Shown one piece after another: positions 49,293 through 57,902 of a stretch of DNA of 64,000 nt; the first letter of the stretch is position 1; each line of letters starts with the position of its first letter. The position numbers were made by a program, and so were the translations under genes. The notes beneath the pieces were generated by a model. It was not told the origin of the DNA. It ran no database searches and saw only the letters and a program-made list of their open reading frames with translations. Source of the stretch: Brevibacterium aurantiacum (GTDB lineage Bacteria; Actinomycetota; Actinomycetes; Actinomycetales; Brevibacteriaceae); the NCBI RefSeq assembly GCF_007558825.1, contig NZ_VLTK01000007.1, positions 142,132 through 206,131 on the forward strand, written 5' to 3'.

Positions 49293-50267
49293 ATGACCGC
49301 CGATTCTCGTCTGTTGTCCATGCTGGGGATGATCGCCTCGGGACGGACCTACTCCGCGACCGAGCTGGCCGCGCACTTTCGTGTCACGCCTCGCTCCATT
49401 CGCCGCGACATCGCGAATCTGCGCCAGCTCGGCTATGTCATCGAATCCGTCCCGGGCGCGGCCGGCGGATACCGTGCTCATTCGCGCACTGTTCTGCCCC
49501 CGCTGCAGCTCGAGACCGGCGAGGCGCTGGCCACAGCACTCGGCCTGGCGCTGCTCAACGGAGCCGGCTTAGGCACCTCGAACGCCGATTCGGCCACCGC
49601 GAAGCTGCGCGGGATGCTTCCTGCCGGAATGCGCGAGACGATCGGGGACATCAGCATGGCAGTCTCTGTTGTTGCTGGTCACGAACCGGGAGTCGACATG
49701 GCAGCGGTCATGACGACCGCCTCGGCGATCGCGTCCCGGAGCGTCCTGACCTTCGCCCACGCGAAACGGATGAGCGCAGAGAGCTCGGGCGCGAAGTCGA
49801 TGGAGCGCCGGGTGGAGCCGGTGCGGATGGTCGTCCTCGGCGCGCATTGGTATCTCTACGCCTGGGATCTCGCCCGCAATGACTGGCGGGTCTTCCGACT
49901 CGATCGGATGAGTCAGGTCCACGAAACGACCTTCGCCTTCGCACCCAGGGACCATCCCGACGCCGAGGCAGCCGTGAGTTCCGCCGTCACCACCGACGCG
50001 TACCGCCACACTGTGATCATCGATGTCGACGCAACCGTGGCCGAGACCAAATCGTGGTTCCCGACGAGGACAGCGACGATCACGAAGACCGCCGACGGCG
50101 CCCGTGTCGAGTACGGTGTCCAGGACCTTGCTTGGGCGGCCGTGATCACCGCAGCGACTCCCGTGGATTTCCGAGTCGTCGAGCCACCGGAACTCTTGGG
50201 TGCGCTGCGCGATCTCGGCGAGCGGGCGGCCCAGGTGAGCAGGACCGGTGCAAGCGGCATCGTCTGA
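49293..50267 (+). CDS. WYL-domain transcriptional regulator (YafY/DeoR type)
   Basis: 324 residues. Residues 1-60 are a DeoR/HTH_11-type helix-turn-helix (RLLSMLGMIASGRTYSATELAAHFRVTPRSIRRDIANLRQLG), followed by YafY-like linker and WYL domain (VRMVVLGAHWYLYAWDLARNDWRVFRLDRM) and the C-terminal WCX domain. WYL proteins bind nucleotide or DNA-damage-related ligands. The gene is probably leaderless: TATACT lies seven bases before the ATG. The promoter palindrome and the divergent DinB gene suggest a two-gene stress module. Confidence 0.93.
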   Translation: MTADSRLLSMLGMIASGRTYSATELAAHFRVTPRSIRRDIANLRQLGYVIESVPGAAGGYRAHSRTVLPPLQLETGEALATALGLALLNGAGLGTSNADSATAKLRGMLPAGMRETIGDISMAVSVVAGHEPGVDMAAVMTTASAIASRSVLTFAHAKRMSAESSGAKSMERRVEPVRMVVLGAHWYLYAWDLARNDWRVFRLDRMSQVHETTFAFAPRDHPDAEAAVSSAVTTDAYRHTVIIDVDATVAETKSWFPTRTATITKTADGARVEYGVQDLAWAAVITAATPVDFRVVEPPELLGALRDLGERAAQVSRTGASGIV

Positions 50268-50364
50268 GCTGCGATGCACACGCCGAGCCCCAGGGGGTCC
50301 GGTTGCGATGACCGTGGGGTGTCCTCGCGGTGATACGGGAATGAACGAATCAGGGCTGAGCTAA

Positions 50365-50370
50365 TATACT
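50365..50370 (+). promoter_or_regulatory. -10 box of a leaderless promoter (uspA)
   Basis: TATACT lies seven bases before the ATG of the universal stress protein gene, the same arrangement as for the WYL gene. Transcription probably starts at the A of ATG. Confidence 0.55.
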
Positions 50371-50377
50371 TCTCGAT

Positions 50378-50767
50378 ATGACGATTCTCATTGGCTATCT
50401 TCCTGCTCCTGAGGGTGAGGCGGCTCTGCGTGCGGGTTTCGCAGAAGCCAAACTTCGGTCGAGCAATGCTGTCGTGATCAACTCCCAACGACGCGGAGCC
50501 AGTGGCACACCGACCGAGATCGACCAAGACGTCATCGACCGCATCGTCGCACTGGGCAAGGACTCAGACGTCGCGGTCGAGGTTCTCCAGCCCGATCACG
50601 AAGACGATCTGCCGGGAACGCTGAACGACCTCGTGGAAGAACACGACGCCCAGCTCATCGTCATCGGCCTGCGCAAACGCTCGGCGATCGGTAAGTTCAT
50701 ACTCGGCTCGCAGGCCCAGCGGATCCTGCTCGAAGCAGAGGTCCCAGTCCTCACCGCCAAGGCCTGA
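50378..50767 (+). CDS. Universal stress protein (UspA fold)
   Basis: 129 residues with a single UspA domain. It starts MTILIGYLPAPEG and ends with the ATP-binding type motif GLRKRSAIGKFILGSQAQRILLEAEVPVL, matching G-x2-G-x9-G-S with changes. Such proteins respond to starvation or stress in the cytoplasm. It stands alone between the WYL regulator and the FAD/Fe-S dehydrogenase. Likely leaderless. Confidence 0.9.
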   Translation: MTILIGYLPAPEGEAALRAGFAEAKLRSSNAVVINSQRRGASGTPTEIDQDVIDRIVALGKDSDVAVEVLQPDHEDDLPGTLNDLVEEHDAQLIVIGLRKRSAIGKFILGSQAQRILLEAEVPVLTAKA

Positions 50768-50843
50768 GCTCGCCACGGCCCGAGCCCGGGAGTTGGCAGC
50801 CTGACCTCAGGCTCCGCGTGTCTGAACCCGTCACCCAGTTGTA

Positions 50844-53810
50844 CTAGCGGGTGGGTTCGAGTCCCCAGCCCCAGGCGAGCAGCTCCGGCAGCGACACACC
50901 CTGTGCATCGCTGAGGTCGGCGATCTGTGTGCGGCAGGAATATCCATCGGCTAAGACGACCCGTGTTCGCTCACCGTCGCCGGCTTGTCCTTGTGCCCCC
51001 GCCGCTCCTCCAGCTCCGACCGCGTTCGGCGCCCGATTGCGCAGTGCTTCCTGCTCGCGCAGGGCCGGCAGCAGAGCCACCTCGGCCACGGCGACCGAGG
51101 TCTCGTAATGTCCTTCCTCGACGCCGAAGTTTCCGGCCAGACCGCAGCAGCCGCCCAGGAATCGGCTTGCGGCGCCAGTTCTGGCCAGCAGCTCCTTGTC
51201 CGCGGCAGTGCCGAAGATCGCCGACTGATGGCAGTGCGGCTGCACGAGCGCTTCGACGCTGTCCAACTTCGGCAGTTCGGTGCCCACGCTGAGCAGGTAC
51301 TGCGCGAAGGTCTGCACACGTGAGGCGACTCGTGCCGAGGCCTCATCGGCCAAGAGCTTCTGCGAATCGTCCTTGAGGGTCGCCAGACATGAGGGTTCAA
51401 CCCCGACGATGGGCACATCCCCGGCGGCATCGAGCGCACTGATCGTCGCTCCCAGATTCGCCTTCGCCGCGTCGAGCTGACCGGTCGATATCAGGGGCAG
51501 ACCACAGCACACGGTCTGGTCGATGACGCGCACCGTGACGCCAGCGTGTTCGAGCACGGCAACGGCGGCGGCGAGGATGCGCGGTGCGAAATGATTCGAC
51601 CACGAATCGGCGAACAGAATCACCTCGCGGGTCTTCGTTCGGCGCCCCACCTCGGCGGTGCTGTCCGTCTTCGTCCACCATCTCCGAAACGTCGTCGACG
51701 TGAACTGCGGGATGGATCTGCGAACGTCGATCCCGGCCAACTTCTTGGCCACGGTCGTGAGCCCCGGCAGGCCCGAGACGCGGTTGACCACGGGGGCCAG
51801 GGGTGTGATGACGCGTGCCAGCTGCGGCAGGAAACCGAGCGAATAGTGCTTCATCGGGCGCAACCTGCCCTTGTAGGACTGGTGGAGGACCTCGGCCTTG
51901 TAGGTGGCCATGTCAGTGCCGGTCGGGCATTCGGTGCCGCATGCCTTGCAGGACAGGCAGAGGTCGAGTGCATCGGCGACTTCGGGGGACTGCCACGATG
52001 AGTCGAGGAGATCCCCGGAGACCATCTCCTGCAGGACTCGGGCGCGACCGCGCGTGGAGTGCCGTTCATCGCGGGTGGCCTGGTAGGACGGGCACATGAC
52101 GCCACCGCTGTCGGCGGAGTCGGCGCGGCATTTGCCGACGCCGGTGCAGCGATGGACGGCGGAGGCGAAGCCCGCCGACTCTCCCTCGTAGGCCATGGCC
52201 AAGGTTCCGGGCAGCTCCTCCCGCAGCGGCAGCTGGGTCAGCCGCAGGGACTCGCTGAGGGCATCCGGGTCGACGATGACACCCGGGTTGAGCAGGTACT
52301 GGGGGTCGAAGAGCTCCTTGACCTCCTTGAACAGGTCCAACACAGCTGGGGGATAGATGAGACGCAGCAGCTCGGACCTGGCGCGGCCGTCGCCATGCTC
52401 ACCGGAGACGGACCCGCCATAACGCGCCACGAGCTTCGTCGCTGCGACCATGAACGTCCGCATCACCTCGGGTCCGTCGGGATCCTCAAGCGGGAAGTCG
52501 ACGCGCATGTGCAGACAACCATCACCGAAGTGCCCGTAGGGAATTCCCCACAGTCCATGCTCATTGAGCAGATCCATGAGATCACGCAGATAGTCGCCGA
52601 GGTGCTCCACCGGAACCGCGGAATCCTCCCACCCGGCGTGGGCGTCACGTCCATCGGGTGTGCGGGAGACCAGACCGGCCCCATCGGCGCGAATTCCCCA
52701 CACCTCGGCTGCGGCCTGGGCGCCGAGCACCGCAGAATCCAGAGCACCCGACTCTCTGATCAGGCGCTTCGTCTCATCGACCAGTTCGGCTTCGTCCTCG
52801 CCGGTGAGCTCGACGACAAGCCAGCCGCCGCCCTCGGGCAGGTGAGGGACAGCATCGGCGCCTTTGGTCTCGATGACCCGATCGAGCATGCGCGAGTCAA
52901 GGCCCTCGCAGGCCGCTACTGGGAACCCCTTGAGCAGGGGAGCATCATGTGCGGCCGCCACCATATCCTCGTACCCGAGCACCACCGCCGAGGTGTGGGT
53001 GGGGTCTTTGACCAGGCGCATCTTTGCGGCGAGGACGATGCCCCATGTGCCCTCGGTCCCGGCGAAGGCCCGGCGCAGGTCGAAGTCGTTCTCCGGCAGC
53101 AGGGATTCCAGCCCATACCCGGAGACCTGCCGAGAGAAGGTGCCCAGATTCGTCCGGATGGTGCCCAGTTCCCTGCCGACGAGTTCATTCAGACGCGGGA
53201 ACATCTCTGAGGAGTCGGTGTCGTCGAGGGTGACGACTGTGCCGTCGACGAGCATGACGATCAGCGCGAGGATGTTGTCGCCGGTGCGCCCGTAGCCCAG
53301 AGCGCGTGGCCCACATGCGTTGTTGCCGATCATCCCGCCGATCGTGCAGCGAGTATGAGTAGAGGGATCTGGGCCGAAGCGCAGTCCGTGCGGCCGCGCC
53401 TGTGCCTGAAGGTGAGCGTGGATGCATCCGGCCTGGACCCATGCGGACTGCGCCTCGGGGTCGACGGCGAGGACCTCGTTCATATGGCGGGAGAAGTCGA
53501 GGATGATGCCCGTGCCGATCGCATTGCCGGCGATCGAGGTTCCGGCGCCGCGGCTGGTGATGGGTACTCCCAGCCGGCGCGCGATCGCGAGTGTGTGCGA
53601 GACATCGGCCTCATCATGCGGGAACACGATCGCCTGCGGAACCAGGCGGAACAGGGAGGCATCGGTGGTGTAGGCAGCACGATCGGTGTCGTCGACGCTG
53701 AAGTCCCGGACCCCTGCGGCGCGGAGCTCGGTCGCGAGGACATCGGCGAGAGACATCTCTGTCTCCGCAGACTTCCGTGGTGCACTGGAGCTGTGAGCCA
53801 ATGTGGTCAT
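50844..53810 (-). CDS. FAD- and Fe-S-binding D-lactate/2-hydroxyacid dehydrogenase type oxidoreductase
   Basis: 988 residues, several domains. Residues about 50-190: FAD_binding_4 (VFPHDEADVSHTLAIARRLGVPITSRGAGTSIAGNA). Residues about 240-540: FAD-linked oxidase C domain (HFGDGCLHMRVDFP, SGEHGDGRARSELL). Residues about 640-670: 4Fe-4S cysteines (CLSCKACGTECP). Then CCG domains with CCGLP and CCGLAGNFG. This resembles the GlcD/D-lactate dehydrogenase fusion YdiJ type, which oxidises D-lactate or D-2-hydroxyglutarate and passes electrons to the chain. The hydroxyacid is not fixed by sequence. It converges with uspA. Confidence 0.9.
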   Translation of the reverse strand: MTTLAHSSSAPRKSAETEMSLADVLATELRAAGVRDFSVDDTDRAAYTTDASLFRLVPQAIVFPHDEADVSHTLAIARRLGVPITSRGAGTSIAGNAIGTGIILDFSRHMNEVLAVDPEAQSAWVQAGCIHAHLQAQARPHGLRFGPDPSTHTRCTIGGMIGNNACGPRALGYGRTGDNILALIVMLVDGTVVTLDDTDSSEMFPRLNELVGRELGTIRTNLGTFSRQVSGYGLESLLPENDFDLRRAFAGTEGTWGIVLAAKMRLVKDPTHTSAVVLGYEDMVAAAHDAPLLKGFPVAACEGLDSRMLDRVIETKGADAVPHLPEGGGWLVVELTGEDEAELVDETKRLIRESGALDSAVLGAQAAAEVWGIRADGAGLVSRTPDGRDAHAGWEDSAVPVEHLGDYLRDLMDLLNEHGLWGIPYGHFGDGCLHMRVDFPLEDPDGPEVMRTFMVAATKLVARYGGSVSGEHGDGRARSELLRLIYPPAVLDLFKEVKELFDPQYLLNPGVIVDPDALSESLRLTQLPLREELPGTLAMAYEGESAGFASAVHRCTGVGKCRADSADSGGVMCPSYQATRDERHSTRGRARVLQEMVSGDLLDSSWQSPEVADALDLCLSCKACGTECPTGTDMATYKAEVLHQSYKGRLRPMKHYSLGFLPQLARVITPLAPVVNRVSGLPGLTTVAKKLAGIDVRRSIPQFTSTTFRRWWTKTDSTAEVGRRTKTREVILFADSWSNHFAPRILAAAVAVLEHAGVTVRVIDQTVCCGLPLISTGQLDAAKANLGATISALDAAGDVPIVGVEPSCLATLKDDSQKLLADEASARVASRVQTFAQYLLSVGTELPKLDSVEALVQPHCHQSAIFGTAADKELLARTGAASRFLGGCCGLAGNFGVEEGHYETSVAVAEVALLPALREQEALRNRAPNAVGAGGAAGAQGQAGDGERTRVVLADGYSCRTQIADLSDAQGVSLPELLAWGWGLEPTR

Positions 53811-54069
53811 GTTCGCATTCTGCCACTTCAGTTGTCAGTGAGGTACTCGCTCAACAACGGGTGGGATGGTGCCGACTGCGGACGCGATTACCCGAATGCA
53901 AAGAGCGCGAAACGCCGCGGTCGTTATCGAACCGTTACATAAAATGAGCCAGAAAGCGTCTGAGCTTCTTTGATTCGGGAATTATTGGCTTATTCTCATA
54001 TACGTGGTATTTAATGGAACTACACATCTAGCTGGCATCGAGCCATAGCCATAAGTAGGGGAAGAAACC
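53811..54069. other. AT-rich promoter region of the small HTH gene
   Basis: The 259 bases are much more AT-rich than the surroundings, especially from 53940 on. They should contain promoters of both flanking genes (the big oxidoreductase leftwards, the small HTH gene rightwards). No clear gene here. Confidence 0.4.
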
Positions 54070-54327
54070 ATGTCGCGTCGAGCCCGTGAATTAACAGTTG
54101 ACCAGACAGCCTTAGTTGGTGCAGTTCGAAAGGTTTCTCGTCAACGAGCCAAAATCAATACCGATTATGTGATGGCGATTCTTCGCGCTCGTGAAGAAGG
54201 GGCCACCTTCGGGTCCATCGCCGAGGCGGCAGGCACCTCCTCGCAGGCGGTGCAGGAGATCGTGCGCAGGCATGGTCAGGTTCAGCGCAACGAGTCTGTG
54301 AGATCGATTCCAGCCCCCGCGAAATAG
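54070..54327 (+). CDS. Small helix-turn-helix protein
   Basis: 85 residues, MSRRARELTVDQTALVGAVRKVSRQRAKIN and then ATFGSIAEAAGTSSQAVQEIVRRHGQVQR, which is a sigma-70 region 4 like or LacI-like HTH (residues about 47-67). GGGGAAG lies before the ATG. It resembles the small DNA-binding proteins of actinobacteria, but I cannot name a function. Flanking DNA is AT-rich, and the codon use is less GC-rich than the neighbours, so horizontal origin is possible. Confidence 0.65.
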   Translation: MSRRARELTVDQTALVGAVRKVSRQRAKINTDYVMAILRAREEGATFGSIAEAAGTSSQAVQEIVRRHGQVQRNESVRSIPAPAK

Positions 54328-54770
54328 GGCCAAGGCGGCGCTGTAGAAGCGTTCGCTGACTGACGGTGGATCGAGGTGCTCGTCGGGACTGCGCATCACA
54401 GTGACGTGAATCGCACCCGAGGGGCACTTCGCTTGCTCAATCGTGACCTCAGTCATTCGTTTTATCACTGTTTGATAACAAGATTTCTTTATTGTGGAAA
54501 TCATGTGAAAACCATGCACGCGGCATTAAATGAACGGCTGGCCGGGGGCAGGGAAGAGGCGTTCCGGCTGAGTGCTCTTGTGATCGGGAAGTCCGGTTCC
54601 TGAGTATCGATTTCTGTTCCCCGCAGTGAAGCCCGGTTGGTCGAATTCGTCAGTCACGAATCCCCTGGTGCTCGGCCACAATCACGCTTAGATACAAGAA
54701 GTACACACTCGGGCCTGTATTGCAGTGTTGTTACAGGAGAGGCCCCGCCGGGGCCGACTAGAGTTGAACC
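54328..54770. other. Gap with AT-rich inverted repeat, no clear gene
   Basis: 443 bases without a convincing gene. TTATCA-CTGTT-TGATAA (54462-54478) is an AT-rich inverted repeat. A possible 29-codon frame from 54514 is unsupported. The leaderless promoter of the next gene lies at 54759-54764 (TAGAGT). Confidence 0.45.
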
Positions 54771-55733
54771 ATGAGCTCAGAGACCGACCTTCTGCCCAGT
54801 GCTGTCAACGATCTGCCATTGATTCGCATCGCCTCGGACCTATCCATGATTGCGTGGGAGCAGATGGAGGCCTGGCGCAGCTCCCTCGGGGCGCGGCTCG
54901 ACGCTTCCGTGGTGGACACGAAGACTTCGCCCAACGACCTCGTGACTCTCGCAGACGCGCAGATCGAATCACTCGTCCGCGGATACCTGGCGAAGGTTCG
55001 ACCCTCGGACACCATGGTCGGTGAGGAAGGTGCGCCGGCACTGGATCCCATCGACTTCTTCGATGCGCGGTTCGTGGCCAGACTCAACGGATTCGACCCT
55101 GGTGGCGGTGACCTCCTCGACATGAGCGACGACGGTCCGCCGTTGGAGTGGCATGTCGACCCCATCGACGGAACCGTGAACTACGTGCGCAACATCGAGC
55201 ACTATGCCTTCTCGGTCGGGGTCTGTGAGGCAGGCGAGGTCCACGGGCGGGGCCTGGGCGAGGAGCGGTGGCTCATCGGCCTCGTCGCATCGCCGGGGTT
55301 GAATGCCACCTGGGTGGGCGCGAAGGGCCGCGGGGCCTATCGCGTCGAGGGGCAGCTATCCGGGGGTCGAGGGCCTGAGCGTCTCCCTGCTCGACGGCTG
55401 CGAGGCACGCCCCTCGGGCTCTCCGGCAGGCTGCTGGCAACCGGCTTCGCCTACACCGGCGACAATCGCGGGCCGCAGCTGGCGAAGCTGTTCACCCTTA
55501 TGGACGGCTACGACGATATCCGGCGCTGCGGATCGGCGGCTATCGACCTGTGCATGCTCGCAGAGGGCAAGGTCAACGGCTATGCCGAACGGGGACTCGG
55601 AATCTATGACTATGCAGGCGGCGGCGTCATTGCCGCCGAGTCCGGTGCCTTTGTGTACCGCGGTGGATCGGGTGGTCCCACTGCCGCTGCGGAGTCCGAA
55701 GACGAAGTGCGACGCCTCATCGCCTCGATCTGA
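54771..55733 (+). CDS. Inositol monophosphatase family protein
   Basis: 320 residues. IMPase landmarks: VGEEGAPALDP (the GEEG acidic metal site, residues about 83-86), WHVDPIDGTVNYVRN (DPIDGT metal motif, near residue 130) and CGSAAIDLC...YDYAGGGVIAAESGA (the C-terminal WDxAAG-like motif, here YDYAGG). The family hydrolyses inositol phosphate, histidinol phosphate or related phosphate esters. TAGAGT lies six bases before the ATG with no Shine-Dalgarno, so leaderless. The N-terminal 70 residues include a helix-rich part. The precise substrate is uncertain; HisN or a polyphosphate-sensitive IMPase are alternatives. Confidence 0.9.
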   Translation: MSSETDLLPSAVNDLPLIRIASDLSMIAWEQMEAWRSSLGARLDASVVDTKTSPNDLVTLADAQIESLVRGYLAKVRPSDTMVGEEGAPALDPIDFFDARFVARLNGFDPGGGDLLDMSDDGPPLEWHVDPIDGTVNYVRNIEHYAFSVGVCEAGEVHGRGLGEERWLIGLVASPGLNATWVGAKGRGAYRVEGQLSGGRGPERLPARRLRGTPLGLSGRLLATGFAYTGDNRGPQLAKLFTLMDGYDDIRRCGSAAIDLCMLAEGKVNGYAERGLGIYDYAGGGVIAAESGAFVYRGGSGGPTAAAESEDEVRRLIASI

Positions 55734-55793
55734 CTGACTACTTCCGCTGTCAATGTGAGATGAATAACGATAGATTACGCTCACGTATTGCGT

Positions 55794-55812
55794 GAAGCTT
55801 AGGCTAAGCTAA
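55794..55812. promoter_or_regulatory. DtxR/IdeR-type iron box upstream of the siderophore importer
   Basis: The 19-bp site, with core TTAGGCTAA, matches the IdeR/DtxR consensus at 15 of 19 positions by eye. It lies 53 bases before the binding-protein ATG. It should let Fe-bound repressor shut off the operon. Confidence 0.75.
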
Positions 55813-55865
55813 TTCACGGTTCGTGTTCATCTGACATCAATGACTTTTGCAGGAAGTAGATCACC

Positions 55866-56858
55866 ATGGGTTCGTCTCGCCTTCGTTTCACCGCTCTGGC
55901 CGGCGTCGTTGCACTTGCTCTGACCGGCTGCGGTCAAGCTGCCGCCGATGACACCGGTGCCGATGCCGCTTCCGGCAGCACCATCGACATCGAGGACAAC
56001 AACGGAGCGCAGAGCGTGGCGAGCCCTCCTTCCTCTGTGGTGGCCACAGACAACCGCACTTTCGAGACTCTTGACACCTGGGGCATCGAACTCAGTGCCG
56101 GCGCGGTCTCTCTGATGCCCGAGGGCCTCAGCTACACGAAGGACGACTCCGTCCTCGATCTCGGATCCCACCGCGAGCCTGACCTTGAGAAGGTCGTCGA
56201 GGCCAAGCCGGACCTCATCATCAATGGCCAGCGGTTCGCGCAGTTCCATGACGACCTTGCGAAGCTGGCACCCGAGGCCACCGTGCTCGAACTCGATCCG
56301 CGCGATGGCGAAGACTTCGGCTCCGAACTCAAACGCCAGACGACAACCTTGGGAGAGGTCTTCGGCAAACAGGACGAAGCGAAGAAGATCGTCGATGACT
56401 ACGATGCCTCGGTGAAGCGAGCCAAGGCCGCCTATGACAGCAATGACAAGGCCATGGGCCTCATCACCTCGGCGGGTGACATCGGCTACTCGGCTCCTTC
56501 CGTCGGGCGCACCGTCGGGCCGGTCTTCGACATCCTCGGTCTGGATCCTGCCCTCGAAGTGGACTCGAGCAGCGAGGACCACCAGGGAGACGACATCTCC
56601 GTCGAGGCGATCGCCGACTCCGAACCCGAGCTCATGATCGTCTTGGACCGAGACGCCTCCTTCGCCCCCGAAGAGCGCGATGAGGGATCGGCTCCCGCCG
56701 CCGAGGTGCTCGAGAAGTCAGAGGCGCTCAAGGATGTGCCCGCGGTCAAGGACGACAAGATCGTGTACTTCCCGCAGGACACCTATCTCAACGAAGGCAT
56801 CCAGACCTACACCGAGTTCTTCAACTCATTCGCCGACAAGCTCGAAGAGCAGAAGTAG
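55866..56858 (+). CDS. Siderophore ABC transporter substrate-binding lipoprotein
   Basis: 330 residues. A signal peptide with lipobox LTGC is at residues 17-20 (FTALAGVVALALTGC), so the protein is a membrane-anchored lipoprotein. The rest is a class III binding protein of the FatB/CeuE type: VVATDNRTFETLDTWGIELSAG, KPDLIINGQRF, and a C-terminal domain with VYFPQDTYLNEGIQTYTEFFN. It captures ferric siderophores (catecholate types are typical for this branch) outside the cell. It leads a four-gene operon with two permeases and an ATPase, under an iron box. Confidence 0.92.
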   Translation: MGSSRLRFTALAGVVALALTGCGQAAADDTGADAASGSTIDIEDNNGAQSVASPPSSVVATDNRTFETLDTWGIELSAGAVSLMPEGLSYTKDDSVLDLGSHREPDLEKVVEAKPDLIINGQRFAQFHDDLAKLAPEATVLELDPRDGEDFGSELKRQTTTLGEVFGKQDEAKKIVDDYDASVKRAKAAYDSNDKAMGLITSAGDIGYSAPSVGRTVGPVFDILGLDPALEVDSSSEDHQGDDISVEAIADSEPELMIVLDRDASFAPEERDEGSAPAAEVLEKSEALKDVPAVKDDKIVYFPQDTYLNEGIQTYTEFFNSFADKLEEQK

Positions 56859-56888
56859 CGCCTCCCAGCAGCAATTGAGATCGAGAGA

Positions 56889-57902
56889 ATGACGAGTACA
56901 CGCGATAGTCTCGCCGAGGTCACCTCGGCGAGGAAGAGCCTTGCCGGGGCAAAGGGGCAGCTGCTGAGCTGGAAGTTGGCAGTGGGCGTCCTCGGCGTCC
57001 TGCTCCTTCTCGTACTTTCCCTCGTCACCGGCGTCTACGACATCTTCGGCAGGGATAGGGGAGCCGAGATGTTCCAGATCACCCGCGTGCCGCGCACCAT
57101 CGCCCTCGTTCTCTCGGGTGCGGCGATGGCCATGTGCGGCCTGGTCATGCAGCTGCTGACGCAGAACCGATTCGTCGAACCGACGACCACCGGCACCACG
57201 GAATGGGCCGGGCTGGGGCTGATGCTCACCGTCATCGTCTACCCGGACGCTTCGATCCTGGCGCGGATGATCGGGGCCATCATCGCCGCGTTCATCGGCA
57301 CGCTGGTCTTCTTCATGTTCCTGCGCCGGGTCTCCCTCAAGTCATCGCTCATCGTGCCCATCATCGGCATCATGCTCGGCGCGGTGGTGGGCGCGATCTC
57401 GACCTTCATCGCGGTCCAGACTGACATGCTCCAGAGCCTGGGCATCTGGTTCGCCGGCAGCTTCACTTCGATCCTGCGCGGCCAGTACGAGATCCTGTGG
57501 GTCGTTGTCATCGTCGTCGTCGCGGTCTTCATCACCGCTGACCGCTTCACCGTCGCCGGTCTGGGCAAAGAGGTCGCGACGAATGTCGGTCTCAACTACA
57601 ACCAGGTCATTCTCATCGGCACCATCCTCGTGGCCATCGCCACTGGGGTCGTCACGGTGGTGGTCGGCAGCCTGCCGTTCCTCGGCCTCATCGTGCCCAA
57701 TATCGTCTCGATGATCCGCGGCGATGACCTGCGCAGCAATCTGCCCTGGGTCTGCTTGTCGGGCATTGCGATCGTCACGATCTGCGACCTCATCGGCCGA
57801 GTCATCATCATGCCCTTCGAACTGCCGGTCTCCGTCATCCTCGGAGTCGTCGGCGCCGCGGTGTTCGTCGGGCTCCTCCTGCGGCAGCGGAAGCGGGGAT
57901 GA
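56889..57902 (+). CDS. FecCD-type iron-siderophore ABC permease 1
   Basis: 337 residues with about ten hydrophobic segments and the FecCD landmarks RVPRTIALVLSGAAMAMCGLVMQLL, GLTGTTEWAGLGLML-like TGTTEWAGLG and VGSLPFLGLIVPNIVSM, the loop contacting the ATPase. The second subunit follows with an overlap. A 23-bp palindrome of the overrepresented 9-mer type lies in its first codons (56912-56934) and may form an attenuator hairpin. Confidence 0.92.
   Translation: MTSTRDSLAEVTSARKSLAGAKGQLLSWKLAVGVLGVLLLLVLSLVTGVYDIFGRDRGAEMFQITRVPRTIALVLSGAAMAMCGLVMQLLTQNRFVEPTTTGTTEWAGLGLMLTVIVYPDASILARMIGAIIAAFIGTLVFFMFLRRVSLKSSLIVPIIGIMLGAVVGAISTFIAVQTDMLQSLGIWFAGSFTSILRGQYEILWVVVIVVVAVFITADRFTVAGLGKEVATNVGLNYNQVILIGTILVAIATGVVTVVVGSLPFLGLIVPNIVSMIRGDDLRSNLPWVCLSGIAIVTICDLIGRVIIMPFELPVSVILGVVGAAVFVGLLLRQRKRG
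56912..56934. promoter_or_regulatory. 23-bp palindrome in the start of the permease gene
   Basis: CTCGCCGAGGT-C-ACCTCGGCGAG is perfect with a central C. It encodes LAEVTSAR, right after the start codon of the permease. The RNA hairpin could lower translation of the permease relative to the lipoprotein. Confidence 0.55.

Noticed and set aside
54514..54603. Small ORF of 29 codons in the AT-rich gap
   Set aside because: No ribosome site and no protein-like composition beyond chance.
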